64,000 nucleotides of DNA from Hofstenia miamia (lineage: Eukaryota; Xenacoelomorpha; Acoela), in contig SCFE01000007.1 in assembly GCA_004352715.1 (NCBI GenBank), positions 801,678 through 865,677 on the forward strand, read 5' to 3'. This document shows positions 11,986-23,520 of this stretch, piece by piece. How positions within the stretch are numbered: the first letter of the stretch is position 1; every line of letters begins with the position of its first letter. The notes beneath the pieces are model-generated. The model did no database searches and was not told where the DNA came from. It saw only the letters and a list, made by a program, of their open reading frames with translations. A program made the translations under genes and the position numbers.

Positions 11986-13480
11986 TTAAATGTAATTTTG
12001 TATTCTTAAGCTACAGCTTGAGTAAATGCATTCAGTTTAAACTTTCCCCTAAAGTTGATATAGGTGTAAATGGTCATCACTGGTTAATCACACAGAAAAT
12101 TGCCCTATTTGTAAATAAGTGTAACTAAAATATAAGAACCTGCCTAAGCAGAACTGAAAAATATTTATAATTTAGAAACATACATGTATGATGATAATTT
12201 GAATTGCAGCCAACTAGGGAATAATCATTTATTATCACTCCTAGTGGTGCTGTTGATGATTCTGCAATATATTATTTTTTATGTCCTTCTAAATTTTTTT
12301 TAAAAATATTATCATGAAAGTGTTTCCAAACATAAATCAATGAAATTTTGCAATGTAGTGTTTCTTTAATTTACCTACCCCATGGTAAATATATTTAAGT
12401 TCAAGTGAATACTTTGGGAGCAAGAGCCAAAAAATATGTTTTATTTGTGAAAAAGTGTGATTCCTGCTAAATGACTTAGAAATTTCAGACTGTTTATGCA
12501 TTTTCTATAGCAAAAATATATATACATAATTAGGAACCCTAATGATTTGGCATTTTTTCCAAACAATGTTCAAGAAATCTTAAGTGTTCATAGTGATAAC
12601 ACATCAAACATTTTGAATTTCATTGACTTTGTTTATATGATTTTACTTTGCAGTTGTAGAATATAAGCAGGTAAATGGGGAATGTGGCATCTTTCTGAAT
12701 TTGTTTTTATCTGTATTCTGAAATAATTGAGAAAAGTGATGATCTTGCTGCACCAATTAAAATACTTCTAAATGAAAAACAAGAAACAGACTTTTAATTG
12801 ATGATATCATCAAAAGACTTCCCCCTTTTCAATACAGTTGCAATACATTGTCTCATGGAATTTACTTCTTTTATAAAAAAGATAATCATTGTAGAGTAAG
12901 AATCTTTTTCTTCTAGAAGAAGAAATGTATTCTATTTCAACTAAAATTCAAAATTACCAACTGAAGGAATTTCAATGGGTAAATATATATTTTAGTAATG
13001 AGAGTTTTTAAATATAGTTGTAACTTTAAAACATCACAAAAAAGATTTAATTGTGAATTTCAATATTTGAAACTATAATATTTACTATTAATCTAAGCAA
13101 TATAAGTTTACAATCATAGATAACTTCATTTAAATTTAAAGTGATATACAACCTAATTTCTGTTTGCCTATGTTCTGTATGTTTATTTGAAGAATACTTA
13201 TGGTGGTGAAATTTACCAACTAATATCAGTTGGCACATTTTACCAATATAAGGAACCATCAAACTAACATACATAACCTTGAGATAAACACAGTAAATAT
13301 AAATATTTTTGACAAACTGTACAAGAATGAAGTGTGGATGAGGTATGAAGATCAATAACATTAAATTTGTCAATCAAATTTTTATCCTATGCATATAATG
13401 TAATATCAGTGAGGTTACACAAGTCTGACTTTTCAGTTAAATAACCAGCTCTGATGTTACATGATGTCATAAAATTTTTC
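11986..13480. other. No gene seen
   Basis: AT-rich, with stops in all frames. A minus ORF at 13047-13373 is hydrophobic and lies in AT-rich sequence without similarity to anything I know; it is probably chance. Near 13395-13460 the run gtaatatcagtg and aataaccagctc recurs in diverged form at 13899-13950 and 14041-14060, which suggests remains of a repeat flanking the copia-like scrap. Confidence 0.4.
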
Positions 13481-13489
13481 AGAGTATAA

Positions 13490-13790
13490 TTATTATGGAG
13501 TGTTTTGAGAACATATCAGCCACAACTTGTCTTCTTCAAGATCCCATAATATCAATGTTCCAACTCAACAGCTCTTCATTCAAACATGCAACACTAAAAA
13601 GAGTAGTGTGGTCTAATTCCCTTTGGCTGGGTTTCATATTACAAAGAGGCATTAGATTGAACTAACTCACTTCAACAAATTTTCCACTGTTGAATACCAC
13701 AAGAAAACCATTTAATCATGCCAGATTAATATTTCCTGAACAATCTCCTGCCCACATACAAGTTTTGTCACAACTACTATTGCTTACTCA
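13490..13790 (-). pseudogene. Copia-like RNase H scrap
   Basis: On the minus strand, about 100 residues in one frame with three stops read WAGDCSG near 13760, then LNGFLVVFNSGKFVE, then after about 60 residues QVVADMFSKH. Ty1/copia RNase H domains have DADWAGD...STSG...G...W and end in QxADxxTK, so the order and spacing fit. The catalytic DAD is not preserved. Repeats near 13.4 and 13.9-14.06 kb may be LTR remnants. Confidence 0.45.
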
Positions 13791-14128
13791 CCTGCAGGCA
13801 AATGCAGCAGGATCATGTCAGGTTAAAAACAGCACAGTTTGACTGACCATGACTGCAACCAGAGATAACTCAATTGCCTATGTGCTTGGGGTCACCATGT
13901 AATATCAGTGGGGCTAGCACAATTCAGATTTTCAATTAAACATTACTAAAACTGTTCTCTATTTACAATAAAAGTGTCATCTTATATACAGCTTAACTAT
14001 TAAGATATTTACCAACATTGGAAAACACTAGACTAGCTGATAAATAACCAGCTCCAATCTTACAATATTTATTTTAATTTTTTTATGAAATTTAGTTTAA
14101 TATTTTCTTGCTTAGCATAGATTAGAGC

Positions 14129-15761
14129 TTAACCTCCTCACCAGCAGTGTACTCTTTTGAGTACACAAGATAAATAGCTAATCACATAAATATAAATCAT
14201 TGTATTGGTGTGCAAGAAATTTTACTACTAAATTTGGGAACCCAAGGGCTACGCCCGAATCGTCCTGGAGAGTAACCTCCATGTGGTGGTTCCTGGGTAG
14301 GCGGAGACGCTGAGCCAATACTCGATGGGCGCGTCTCTTCACAGAGTCCAGAACCAGGAGCGGACGTTAAACAATAGGGTAAAAGAAGGTGCTGCCATGT
14401 GTGCGGGAGCACATATGGGGGCGGTGACGGTGATGTGAGACTGTCTGTTCTGAGGAGCAGACGGCGACGTCTATGCCCAGAGCCGTAGAGTGCGTCTACG
14501 AGGGCAGTTATACAGAGGATTTTCCTCTGTCTCTGGCCTCTAGATAGGCCCAGGCCAGCATTTGCTGAGCCTTACCTATGAGGGAGCTTTGCTTCGTCAT
14601 AGGTTCCATAACAGGCAGACGCAAGTGCTCACGAGTTACCTCAGTTAGTAGCCTTGGTTGGTGAAAGCTGTAGAGAGGCGCAACCCTCTCAATGAAGCTC
14701 GGCCTTCGGCTTCCTCTCTGCTGATCAGACTCAACACAGATCAGCACTCTGCGTGCCAGGGGTCGCCAGAGGTCAAGCATGATACAAGATCCGGCCCTAG
14801 CGGGTACACTTCCAGGGGAAGAGTCACGGACTTGATCTGTTGACACGGACTCTTCAGTCTGTTGACTGGTAGAGCAACCCCGACTACTAAATTTAGTAAA
14901 CATATATTATTCTCTTTTAGTGTTTTCTTTGCTACAACATGTTAAGCATTTTCTATGTGAAATTTCTATTGCACAAAAGTCATGTCAAAATGTTCAAAGC
15001 AAACACACAAGATATTTTTAATTTCTAGCATTAATATTGCAAGTATATATAAATACCTATGTAAATATAATGTGATAAACATTCAATTAAGCACAGATAA
15101 ACTTTATATGTAAAAATATATATTATATTAGACAAACCAGAGATCTAGAAATCTTGGGATATTATTTTATGCCTAACTTATGTGAAACACCTATAAAGGG
15201 TAGATTTATTCAAAAACCACAAGGACATAAAACTTCAGCACCTACTTTTTAAGCAATGAAATCTAAATCAATCCAGCCTCTTCCTATTGATGAACTTTGT
15301 TATCATAAATTTGATCACTGGCTACAACATGTCAATGGAAAGTAAAATCAATGCCGTAATCCTGCTTGCTCTTGACAAATCCATTTCAAATGCAGCAAAT
15401 GTGATGTTTTTCTCTTCTGCTTATGAAGATGCAATTTTCTTTTCTGTTTTCTAAAATTGATTATTTTATTTTATATAATCTGTAAATTTTATTAGTTTAC
15501 TTCCTTTCAATTGTTTGTAAGCATAAAAGTGTTTGCATGTGTTTTTAAATGGATTATAATATAATAAACAGCAGTAAAGTAAGGTAACAAAATATTATCA
15601 AATGTTGCATTTATTCTATATTTGGTAATTTTAACGTCAAATTACTCAAAAGAGTACACATTAATAAAATTATAACTATGCTATATGTTTTTTTATTAAT
15701 ATCTCCATAGGAACCTTATAATTTAGTATAAAATTTGATATTGCGCCTCCAACAAGGTTAA
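14129..15761 (+). mobile_element. piggyBac-type element bounded by TTAA, with a nested insert
   Basis: TTAA sites at 14129-14132 and 15758-15761 bound a unit whose ends carry a palindrome GTGTACTCTTTTGAGTACAC (14147-14166) and its inverted partner TACTCAAAAGAGTACACA (15643-15660). At 15180-15440 one plus frame (two stops) reads a piggyBac C-terminal cysteine-rich region: a YHKFDHWLQ block, CRNPAC, then FKCSKCDVFL and a final cysteine. The catalytic core is missing, so it is a deleted, non-autonomous copy. A GC-rich sequence is inserted at 14236-14882. The outer TIR bases are imperfect (CCTCC versus CCTTG). Confidence 0.65.
14236..14882. mobile_element. Unassigned GC-rich 647-bp insertion with 12-bp target duplication
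   Basis: A block much richer in GC than its surroundings begins GGGAACCC and ends CAACCCCG. It is flanked by perfect 12-bp direct repeats, ACTACTAAATTT at 14224-14235 and 14883-14894. There is no poly(A), no TG...CA ends and no clear TIR. On the minus strand an open frame covers 14508-14903 (131 codons, starting in the flank) and another 14197-14412; neither shows a domain I know. Target duplication of this length fits non-LTR retrotransposition or an unusual integrase better than Tc1, hAT or piggyBac. Confidence 0.65.
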
Positions 15762-15902
15762 TAAAGAACTACATTTTAAGCCAAAACTAAATTTTGATTT
15801 AGTTGATGCCTAAGTTTTATTCATGCAAAATTTTTGCATATTTGTCAAAAAGATTTGCTATGTCGATTTCAACATTCTTTTAGCCGGTTTAAAGGTTCCG
15901 TA

Positions 15903-16135
15903 TGTCGGTAAATAGTACTAACCTTGGATATTCATCTAGCGCCTCTGGCGGTGTTTTCTAATTTAGAAGTAACTGCTGTTAGCTCCAGCAGTACATTTGT
16001 AAATATTCATAAAAATTATAGTGAAAATTTGATGACTATCAGTGGAATGTGTGCCTTAACTGCAAGGCAAGCTGCGAAAGTTGGTTTACAGGCAGTAGTG
16101 GATGAAGTAAAAACAGGTTATTAATTGTTATTGGG
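15903..16135 (+). CDS. Hypothetical short coding segment
   Basis: An open frame from about 15924 to 16124 encodes a mixed-composition peptide of about 66 residues, with a plausible helical C-terminal half (ALTARQAAKVGLQAVVDE). It has no ATG in frame at its start, but a cttttag acceptor-like site lies about 40 bp upstream. It could be an exon of an unseen gene or a chance frame. No family recognised. Confidence 0.2.
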
Positions 16136-16830
16136 CTTTCCAAATATGTAGTGTTATTCATTAATCTAAATCCTACAATAATCGACTCGATTTTTGTGAA
16201 TAAAAATCATTTTATCAATGTATGATGATCACATTTATTACTTATTTTGTTCCTAAAATATTAAGAACAAATTTGGTTTGTTTAAAGTTTATTCATTTAT
16301 TAAATATCTAATACAGCCCATTGAAATCCCCGTGCATGGCACGTGCAGTTTCCAGTAGTTCTAGTGATTTTGTCCTATTTTATGCACGCATTTAATATCA
16401 ATTGTCAGTATTATTATTGTTGTAGGATTATGTCATTTTATGTACAATATATTTATTAGTTATTTACTAGAGTAACAGACAATGCTAGTCGAAGTTGATA
16501 GAACAGCAAAATTTATAAAACTATGGCATTAGGATAATTGTAATATCTGAATTAAAATTGCTAGAGAATAACTAAATAACTGCAAAAATATAAATATGTT
16601 AACGAGTTCTCAAGATATGTTTCCAAGACGAGTGCTGAAGGTGAAGTTTTCACTCATAGTACAATATTTGAAATAGTGATGTTTCTCTCACCTTAGATTG
16701 TACCCTCATTTTTTCAAAAAGCGATTTTTGATCTCAATCACTTGAGGTATGAGATCTTCATTGTTAGTTTATATCCAAACTGAAGGTACACTCGATTTGT
16801 TATGAGGCATATGTGAATTTCTCTCTAGCA
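16136..16830. other. No gene seen
   Basis: AT-rich DNA with stops in all frames. Nothing recognisable apart from a small GC-richer patch with ggcacgtgc at about 16337. Confidence 0.5.
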
Positions 16831-17130
16831 TTAAACCAATCTTCCATATTTAACTACCTTGGTTTTTGCAGCCTTAACTATAAGATCATTTTTGCATGCT
16901 AAATTGACAAGAACTTGCTGAATGTTGTGAGGATCATCATTGTCAATAATTAGGTCAACTGCATAAAAAAGGGTCTCACGTCAGTTAGTAAGGATAGATC
17001 GGCGATAAAATGAGCAAACGGAATGGTGAGAGCTTGTCTCAATATTCTTTAAATCTCATTTGATGGGCAAGGACCATCTAGTATTCTAATGCTCGACTTG
17101 CAGATGACTTTCAAACATCAAAAAAATATC
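16830..17130 (-). pseudogene. Non-LTR retrotransposon RT scrap
   Basis: On the minus strand about 45 residues read FYAVDLIIDNDDPHNIQQ and then a KAAKTKVVKYGR block. This corresponds to the (F/Y)ADD catalytic box of LINE reverse transcriptases and the following KTKVM block, with the first catalytic D changed to V. A RILDGPCPSNEI piece in another frame just upstream fits the preceding GCPLSP region. Stops and shifts show it is dead. Confidence 0.55.
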
Positions 17131-17555
17131 CGTTCAAACCCATACTTGATTGTTTTGTTTACATAGCAGTGCTCATTTGTCCTGATAACCAAATTAATTG
17201 TGACGTATTCTAGTCTGAAACTATAGAATGCCAAAAAATTGTTGTTTTCTACAGTCATTCGATGAATTTCCCATAAGGCTTACACCCGATAATTATCCGG
17301 GATCGGCCATGAATCCTTTTCCTTACATAGTTACCTGGTATATATTGTCTTATACACCTTGAGCACCACTCCATATATGAAACAAACCTGAAGGATGGTT
17401 AGAACGGATTATAGCAATGAAGATGCATTTATTGGTAAATTTCTATGTTGGGGCTTTGCAGAATTCTATTATTATATTGTTCAGGTAAGGTAGACATTCC
17501 CAGTTGGTTCTTATATAACTAATATAGTTTGTATGTTAACATCAGTGTAGTTCAT

Positions 17556-17596
<41 letters not shown>

Positions 17597-17706
17597 NNNN
17601 NNNNNNNNNNNNNNNNNNNNNNNNNNNNNNNNNNNNNNNNNNNNNNNNNNNNNNNNNNNNNNNNNNNNNNNNNNNNNNNNNNNNNNNNNNNNNNNNNNNN
17701 NNNNNN
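17597..17706. other. Assembly gap (110 N) inside a TA microsatellite
   Basis: Both edges are (TA)n repeats (about 17560-17590 and 17707-17735), so the gap is an unresolved microsatellite. ORFs crossing it are artefacts. Confidence 0.97.
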
Positions 17707-17735
<29 letters not shown>

Positions 17736-17738
<3 letters not shown>

Positions 17739-18700
17739 ATAATAAAAATCAAATATTACGAAATAGTTTTGACATCTCAAATCATAGAAATCGTTGTATT
17801 TAATCAATTTTCAATATTTAAATGTCAATAAGGATGAGAGGTGATTTTTTAACAAAACTGATTACATACATAACATAAACTGTGTAAAAATTCTACAAAT
17901 CTAGAAGATTAATAACCGATTTTTCGCTTGAAGGTGCAACATAATACCTTGTAGCATTTAACTGAGAATGCCCTATTGGGCTAGATGAGTTTGCGTTTTT
18001 GCGGTGGTAAAGAATCTTTTATTGCAAGGAAAGTTTCCTACACTTTTCTGATAACAGCAGGTTTATTATCTTCTTACAATTGCAAAAATTTAGCTAGCAT
18101 TTTAACACAGTGATTTATATTATGTTGCATTGTATTTTTTTGATGTACAAAACGTGTTTACGAACTATGGATAGAGAGAAAATTAATTTGACATACAAAA
18201 ATTTCATCTTTATTCATATCATGGTAAACAATAGTTTGATAAATATTTCACTTTACCAAACCCCAATATATGGGAAAAGTTACACCAATATATGTGATAC
18301 TTTGAATTTTTTTAATTTTAGAGAAAAAATTCAAAAGATGAAAAAACTAAATGATAATATTTTTGTTTAAAGATGCAATTGGTTTTTTATTAAATTTTTT
18401 TTTCATATATCTTGAACGGAGTGTGGTAGGTAACCTTATAAATGGGAAAATTGATGTTTGAAGGTGTCATCTGAAGCGATTGTTTTTAATGCTTTTATTA
18501 GATTTCTTATTTTGCGCGGTATAGAAGGTTGTTTGGCATAGCTTTCAAAGAGATTACGAATATCATGACACCAATTTTCTAAATTATCAATTCGTTTTTC
18601 TTTATGAATTAGGTTAGAAATTTTCTCCTTCAATTTTAAGTTTAAAACATCGAACATCATAAAAAACAAAGACCAAGTTCCGAAAAAATTAGTTTCTTCC
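17736..18700. other. No assigned gene
   Basis: AT-rich. A plus ORF at 18110-18370 and a lysine-rich minus ORF at 18436-18744 are open but match no family I recognise. The latter overlaps the Penelope endonuclease scrap on the opposite strand at its start. Confidence 0.4.
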
Positions 18701-18905
18701 TTAATATAAAAGTACCAATGTGATGATTGTAAAAAATCATACATCGGAGAAACTAAAAGACATCTAGGAACAAGAATAACAGAACATCTAAATGGGCTCC
18801 TAAGATCAGAAATATATTTACATAAACATACTGCAAGTGAAGATATTTTTTATATACTACTAAGATCAATATATCCAAAAATCGATTTTGATTATTGCTG
18901 TAGTG
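18700..18905 (+). pseudogene. Penelope-like GIY-YIG endonuclease scrap
   Basis: About 60 residues on the plus strand read CDDCKKSYIGETKRHLGTRI then TEHL. C-x2-C followed by YIGET, then R and EH, is the GIY-YIG nuclease signature at the C-terminus of Penelope-like retroelements. The RT part is not seen upstream here. A second, better copy lies on the minus strand at 22.66-23.51 kb. Confidence 0.75.
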
Positions 18906-19199
18906 TTAATCGGCTATAAGACAGTCTAAAACCCTCTAATAAATGTTTGAATTTTTGCTGAATTTTTCTGGAGAAACTTAATAAAATATACGTTGCCATA
19001 ATAATGGCGACCCTATATACAGGGCTGTCAGATTGACACTACCACCCCTGAACATTTTTGAATTTTTTCAGAATTGTGTCTATTGTGTGAATAAATTAAA
19101 TTATAGTTTAATTATAACACCCAGTTACACCTCAAATCAGCATAGAGTAATGTGGCATTTGATTGTTATAATTGCGGCAATACTACGCTGATCTATGCT

Positions 19200-20280
19200 A
19201 AGACAGTTATGACTCACTGCATTTATTAAAGATCTGTTGCATATATATATATAGTCATTGTAATTTGATAAACTACAATTGTTAATCTGCACAATAAAGA
19301 TCGAGAAACCTAAAACATTTCTGCATTATCATGTCGATTCAATGCCACTCGAACAGCTATTTGTGAGTACAGGATCGGTCACGAACAGATCAAGATGCCT
19401 CGAGTGTCATCCGAACGTCAAGATAAACAACTAGCAAGGATGGTGAGAGACAACCCCAGTTTGGGTAATTGTGACTCATCCAGTAAATGGCAAGAAATGT
19501 CCGGTGTACGAGTGGCATCAAGCACAATCCGAACACGTTTGAAATGTATGGGTCTACACTCGTACAGAGCTGCAAAAAAACCAACTTATGAATACTTCCC
19601 ACCGACAACGACGGTTTAGTTTGCAAAAATTCATATCAATTGAACAGTAATGGAGTGGCGGCGTGTGCTATTTTCTGACGAGACTCCGATTCATCTCCAT
19701 GAATTGCTATATTCGGTGTAGTCAAGATTCATCAGTTCGACAGAACTATTTTATTAACCAAGTTTGCACTGTGGGGGCATCATGGTATGGGGTGCCTTTT
19801 CATCACAGGGACCACTACCACTGTATCATGTTCAAGGAAATCTCAATACGGATACCTATCTAATAATCCTACAGGAGCGTCTTCAGCCTTCTAATTGATG
19901 AACAACGGTATATCACCTTTCAACAAGATAATGGCCCTGCTCACAAAGCACGAAAAATAACCGATTGGCTCAGTGCTAACAATATCCAGGTACTCCAGTG
20001 ACTTCCAAACAGTCCGGGTTTAACTTCCATTGGAAATTACTGGGGAAACTTGAAGCGGAAACTTGATCGAGTAGTTATTCATGGTTTTGATGATTTTTTT
20101 CGCACAGCTAATAAGATCTACACTACCATGGATCAAATGTTTATCGAGAATCTCATTTGTTCCATGCCAAACGAATGATGGAAATTATAATGGAAAATGG
20201 CGGACACACAAAATATTGATATACTCGGTAATAAATTTCAAATATTCAGTTTATCATCATATTATGTGGTTATATTTACA
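19200..20280 (+). pseudogene. Tc1-family transposase, degenerate
   Basis: The open frame 19395-19619 encodes the N-terminal DNA-binding part, with an RMVRDNP block and an STIRTRLKCMGLHSYRA-type recognition region. In shifting frames downstream are RRVLFSDETRF (first catalytic D, about 19665-19695), GASWYGVPFHH or VMVWGAFS (about 19780), FQQDNGPAHKA (second D, about 19920-19950) and NSPGLTSIGNYWG (about 20010-20050), where the third acidic position is replaced. Several frameshifts and stops make it inactive. TIRs are not convincing; a short TGATAAACT/AGTTTATCA pair near 19269 and 20245 may be remnants. Confidence 0.8.
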
Positions 20281-20372
20281 TTGAAATGTACATATTATTT
20301 TTTATTGTTGAAGTACTGAAAATTTGGTTGTTTTGTAAATAGGATTTTTTTGTGAAAAAATAGTTTCAATCT

Positions 20373-20373
20373 G

Positions 20374-20414
<41 letters not shown>

Positions 20415-20416
20415 AA
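20373..20416. repeat. (TA)n(TG)n compound microsatellite
   Basis: A run of TA dinucleotides passes directly into TG dinucleotides. Confidence 0.95.
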
Positions 20417-20597
20417 GCATACTGAGCTTTTTAATATTATTTGAATGTGACGACAGTTTTAAAAAATATGGGGTAATTATTTTTATAATCAATAACACTA
20501 AATATAAATGATCTTATTACATAAACTTGAATAAATTTAAAGTCATCAACGATGACTCATCATACTTTGTTGTCGATTTAATTATTTTCCCTTTGTT

Positions 20598-20599
<2 letters not shown>

Positions 20600-20654
<55 letters not shown>
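20600..20654. repeat. (TA)n microsatellite
   Basis: About 27 TA units directly abutting the left end of the mariner element at 20655, as expected for elements that target TA. Confidence 0.95.
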
Positions 20655-20657
<3 letters not shown>

Positions 20658-22294
20658 GGCTTATCATAAGTAACGCAGTTTTTAATTTGTAATCAGTGCA
20701 CAAAACAAAATGATTTGTAATTTACAAAAGAACATATAATTAAGCTATATTAATGGAATTTGTTATAAGCTTATAAAAAGTTTTCGATGATATACATTGA
20801 AGACGAGGTTCTAAATTGCCAACTGCACGTTTCAATTCTTCAATGGTCACATTGTTCCAATATGATTCTTGCTTTTAATCCATTCAATGAAGCAGGTTTA
20901 TTTATATGGTACACTCTTGCCCCCAGGACCAATAGTCCAGCGGAGATAAGTCTGGGGAACGTTGTGGCTAAGGCTGTTCATAACCGCCACCAATGACATG
21001 GCTTTCATCCATTTTGCTTCTCAAAAAATCACGAGCAACATTGGCAAAATGGGGCGGCGTCTCATCATGTTGAAATATCAATTCATCGATTTGTTGATGG
21101 CAGTTGAGCTTTGGAAAAAAATTGTGCTCTAGCAAATGTTTGTAATCATCACCTTTAATCGGCTTTTCAAAAAACACTAGGGTCAATTTTGAGATCCCCG
21201 AAAAACATATCCAAACTAAGATCTTTGGGCAATGCAAAGATTTTCGAATGCCCATATCGTACAATTATGCTTATTAACAATTCCGTCGAGTGAAAAATAG
21301 GCTTCATCATTCCAAACAATGTTATGCCATAGCGATTGACCTTCCAGTAACCAGTTACTGAACTCAAGACGAGTTTGCTTGTCAGATTCTTTGATTTGCT
21401 GCACTATTGTTGGATGGTATGAGTACATGCCAATGTGTTGCCGTAGAATTCTTTGAAAACTAGCAGGAGGAAAACCAGAATGTCTTGCAACTGCTGGAAT
21501 TGATACGTAACCTTCTGAATTTGATTGACGCTGACTGAAGTGATCCCAGTACTGCTGGCTTTCCTTTCATCTCTTAAACTTGGTCGTTCGGATTTAGTAG
21601 CATCATACAGTGATTTTGTCTCTTCAAATTTTGAGATCAAACGGTATGTGGACGTTGCTGAGAACGGATCATGTTTCATTCCATACTTGGTTTTATAAGC
21701 TCTTAGAGTTACGATTGCAGACTGTATAATAGAGCTTCACAAGTTCAAGGCGGGTGTCTAAAACAATGTTGCACTCATTAAGCAGTGGCGGATTTAAGGA
21801 GGGGACTATGGGACTGCAGCCCTTCCCCTTCTTACGAAATTGTAATTACTTTTATTAAAGAAAAAACGATTGACCAACTACCAATGTAAATCAAACGTAC
21901 CTCAGTAAGGTTAACATTCTATGTATTAATGTTCTCTAAAATATGTCTGCAATAATGTATCTCCATTCAACATTTTGTTTTGTTAATAATTCATAATTTT
22001 AGCACGGCCACAAATAGGTGTATCTATATATCAATATAAATTAAAACGCCAACTTTCAAATTCTTGTTCTAACATGTAGAGAAATTTATGAGGATTAAAA
22101 ACTTAATCAAATTAAGAATGAAAAAATTTGGGCAAAATCAAGTTTAAGAGCCTCAGTACCCCCATCTGAAATTTCTAAATCCGCCCCTGTCATTAAGTAA
22201 TGTGCATTTGTATATGCGTATACTGAACTCTTTTCACATAGTTATCTTTACTCAATGATATTTTTACGATTTACGTTATTTATGATAAGCCCTG
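20655..22294 (-). mobile_element. mariner-type element with TIRs, broken transposase
   Basis: The TIR GGGCTTATCATAAGTAACG (20657-20675) matches, inverted with one mismatch, 22274-22292, and both ends abut TA-rich DNA. The minus strand encodes a mariner-like transposase in several frames: an N-terminal helix-turn-helix region (21404-21679), WNDEAYFSLDG with the first catalytic D (about 21300), a VWICFSG...FFEKPI block, FQHDETPPHFA with the second D (about 21040-21070), and SPDLSPLDYWSWG with the third D (about 20920-20960). At least three frameshifts inactivate it. A 407-bp hAT-type MITE is inserted at 21783-22189 on the 5' side of the coding region. Confidence 0.85.
21783..22189. mobile_element. 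hAT-type MITE, 407 bp, 8-bp TSD
   Basis: Terminal CAGTGGCGGATTTA and TAAATCCGCCCCTG form a 14-bp TIR with one mismatch. The element is flanked by perfect 8-bp repeats TCATTAAG (21775-21782 and 22190-22197), diagnostic of hAT transposition. It has no coding capacity. It is nested in the mariner element, so it is the younger of the two. Confidence 0.92.
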
Positions 22295-22311
22295 TATATA
22301 CACATATATAC

Positions 22312-22491
22312 GGGCTCTAGATACTATGGAATTTGTATCCACCGCCTGCACTTTCCGATTTTCCATAGTATCCAGCGCCTTTTTTATGGAAAGTCAGAAT
22401 AATTCATTTTATCAAAAAATTTTTATATTGCGCACTTAGAATAGGCGTCTACTTTCTTATGCATGAGTTTTTAGACTCGTATCTAGAGCCC
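22312..22491. mobile_element. 180-bp TIR MITE with internal hairpin
   Basis: GGGCTCTAGATAC (22312-22324) is exactly inverted at 22479-22491. Just inside the left TIR, GATACTATGGAA (22320-22331) pairs with TTCCATAGTATC (22361-22372). The flanks are tatata-like on both sides, so the target was probably TA. It has no coding capacity. It lies 17 bp from the mariner end. Confidence 0.8.
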
Positions 22492-22553
22492 CGTATAGAC
22501 TTTTGTGTTTCCAGCACTTTGTAGATATTTTCAAATTTTGTATCCAAATCCCG

Positions 22554-22584
<31 letters not shown>

Positions 22585-22639
22585 CCTTAACTATTTTTGT
22601 ATTTTCTGTTCTTAGTAACATTTAAAATGGACCTTCCTT

Positions 22640-23520
22640 GGTTTGATGGCGATTTGTAAATATTTATGAATTTAGATGAGCTCTTAAATGCTCAATGGTT
22701 CTTATTGGATTAGTTTCACCGATATGTGATTTATCGCAATCATCACATGTGTATTTGTATACTAGGGATGAAACTAAGTTCTTTGAGATATCGTCTGTTA
22801 CGATCTCTTGTTTTAAATGATGTAAAATCGGGATAATCTTAGTAATTTTTACCTTTGTATTCAGACTTTTTATTCTTTTTTCAATTTCTCAAATTGGTTA
22901 CTTAGACATGCTATTTTCCAATATACTTCAATTTTAGTTTGTTTGTTAGTATTTTGAATATTTTGATGGTTTCCTTTACTGTTCTCCTTTTCTCTTTGAG
23001 AAAATCCGATCCGTTCTAAGATGGTAAATATTTGATTAAAGGCATTAATTGTATGGTCATATATGTCGAGCAGATTTTATGTGCTCGATCAAATAATCCC
23101 TTAATTGTGTTCAATTTATGTGATGTATCGTAAGTAGCGCTATGTGGAATATATAATCCTCAATTAGTTTTTTATATGCGAACTCGTTTCATATGACGTG
23201 TTAAACTTATGAACACAAACATCTAAAAAAATGTTCTTTGTTTTCCTTTTGATCTTCCTTGAAATTTTGAAACTTGGTTGTTAAGATGTTCTGAGAAAAT
23301 GTTTGATTGAAAATTGCAAAAATGTCGTTTACATATCGTATGTAAATTTGAGGATTGGTTACATTTGAATTATTGAAGTTATTTTCAATCATATTCATGG
23401 CGAATGCAGCCATAGCAGTTCCCATTGCTACTCCGTCAACTTGACGATACAATTTATTATTGAAAATGAAAGGAATGCTGAGGCAACACATGTTTAGCAA
23501 TTTCTCTACAACTTAATGAC
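22640..23520 (-). pseudogene. Penelope-like element: RT and GIY-YIG remains
   Basis: The minus frame 23207-23500 reads PFIFNNKLYRQVDGVAMGTA, then AFAMNMIE, then RYVNDIFAIF. This is the Penelope RT region, in which DGVAMGSP and RYVDDIF are the norm; here the catalytic YVDD is YVND. Further along the same strand (22664-22760) another frame reads CDDCDKSHIGET and EHLRAHLNS then stop, the GIY-YIG endonuclease end with YIG changed to HIG. The linker between them is full of stops. So it is an EN-positive Penelope element, inactive and 5' truncated. Confidence 0.8.

Noticed and set aside
13047-13373. Minus ORF of 108 codons
   Set aside because: Hydrophobic, AT-rich and without any alignable motif; it lies in otherwise non-coding DNA.
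17511-17831. ORFs of repeated IY residues around 17.6 kb
   Set aside because: Translation of a (TA)n microsatellite and N run.
18436-18744. 102-codon minus ORF
   Set aside because: Lysine-rich with some coding flavour, but it overlaps the Penelope GIY-YIG scrap on the other strand, and no family is recognised. Kept only as a note.
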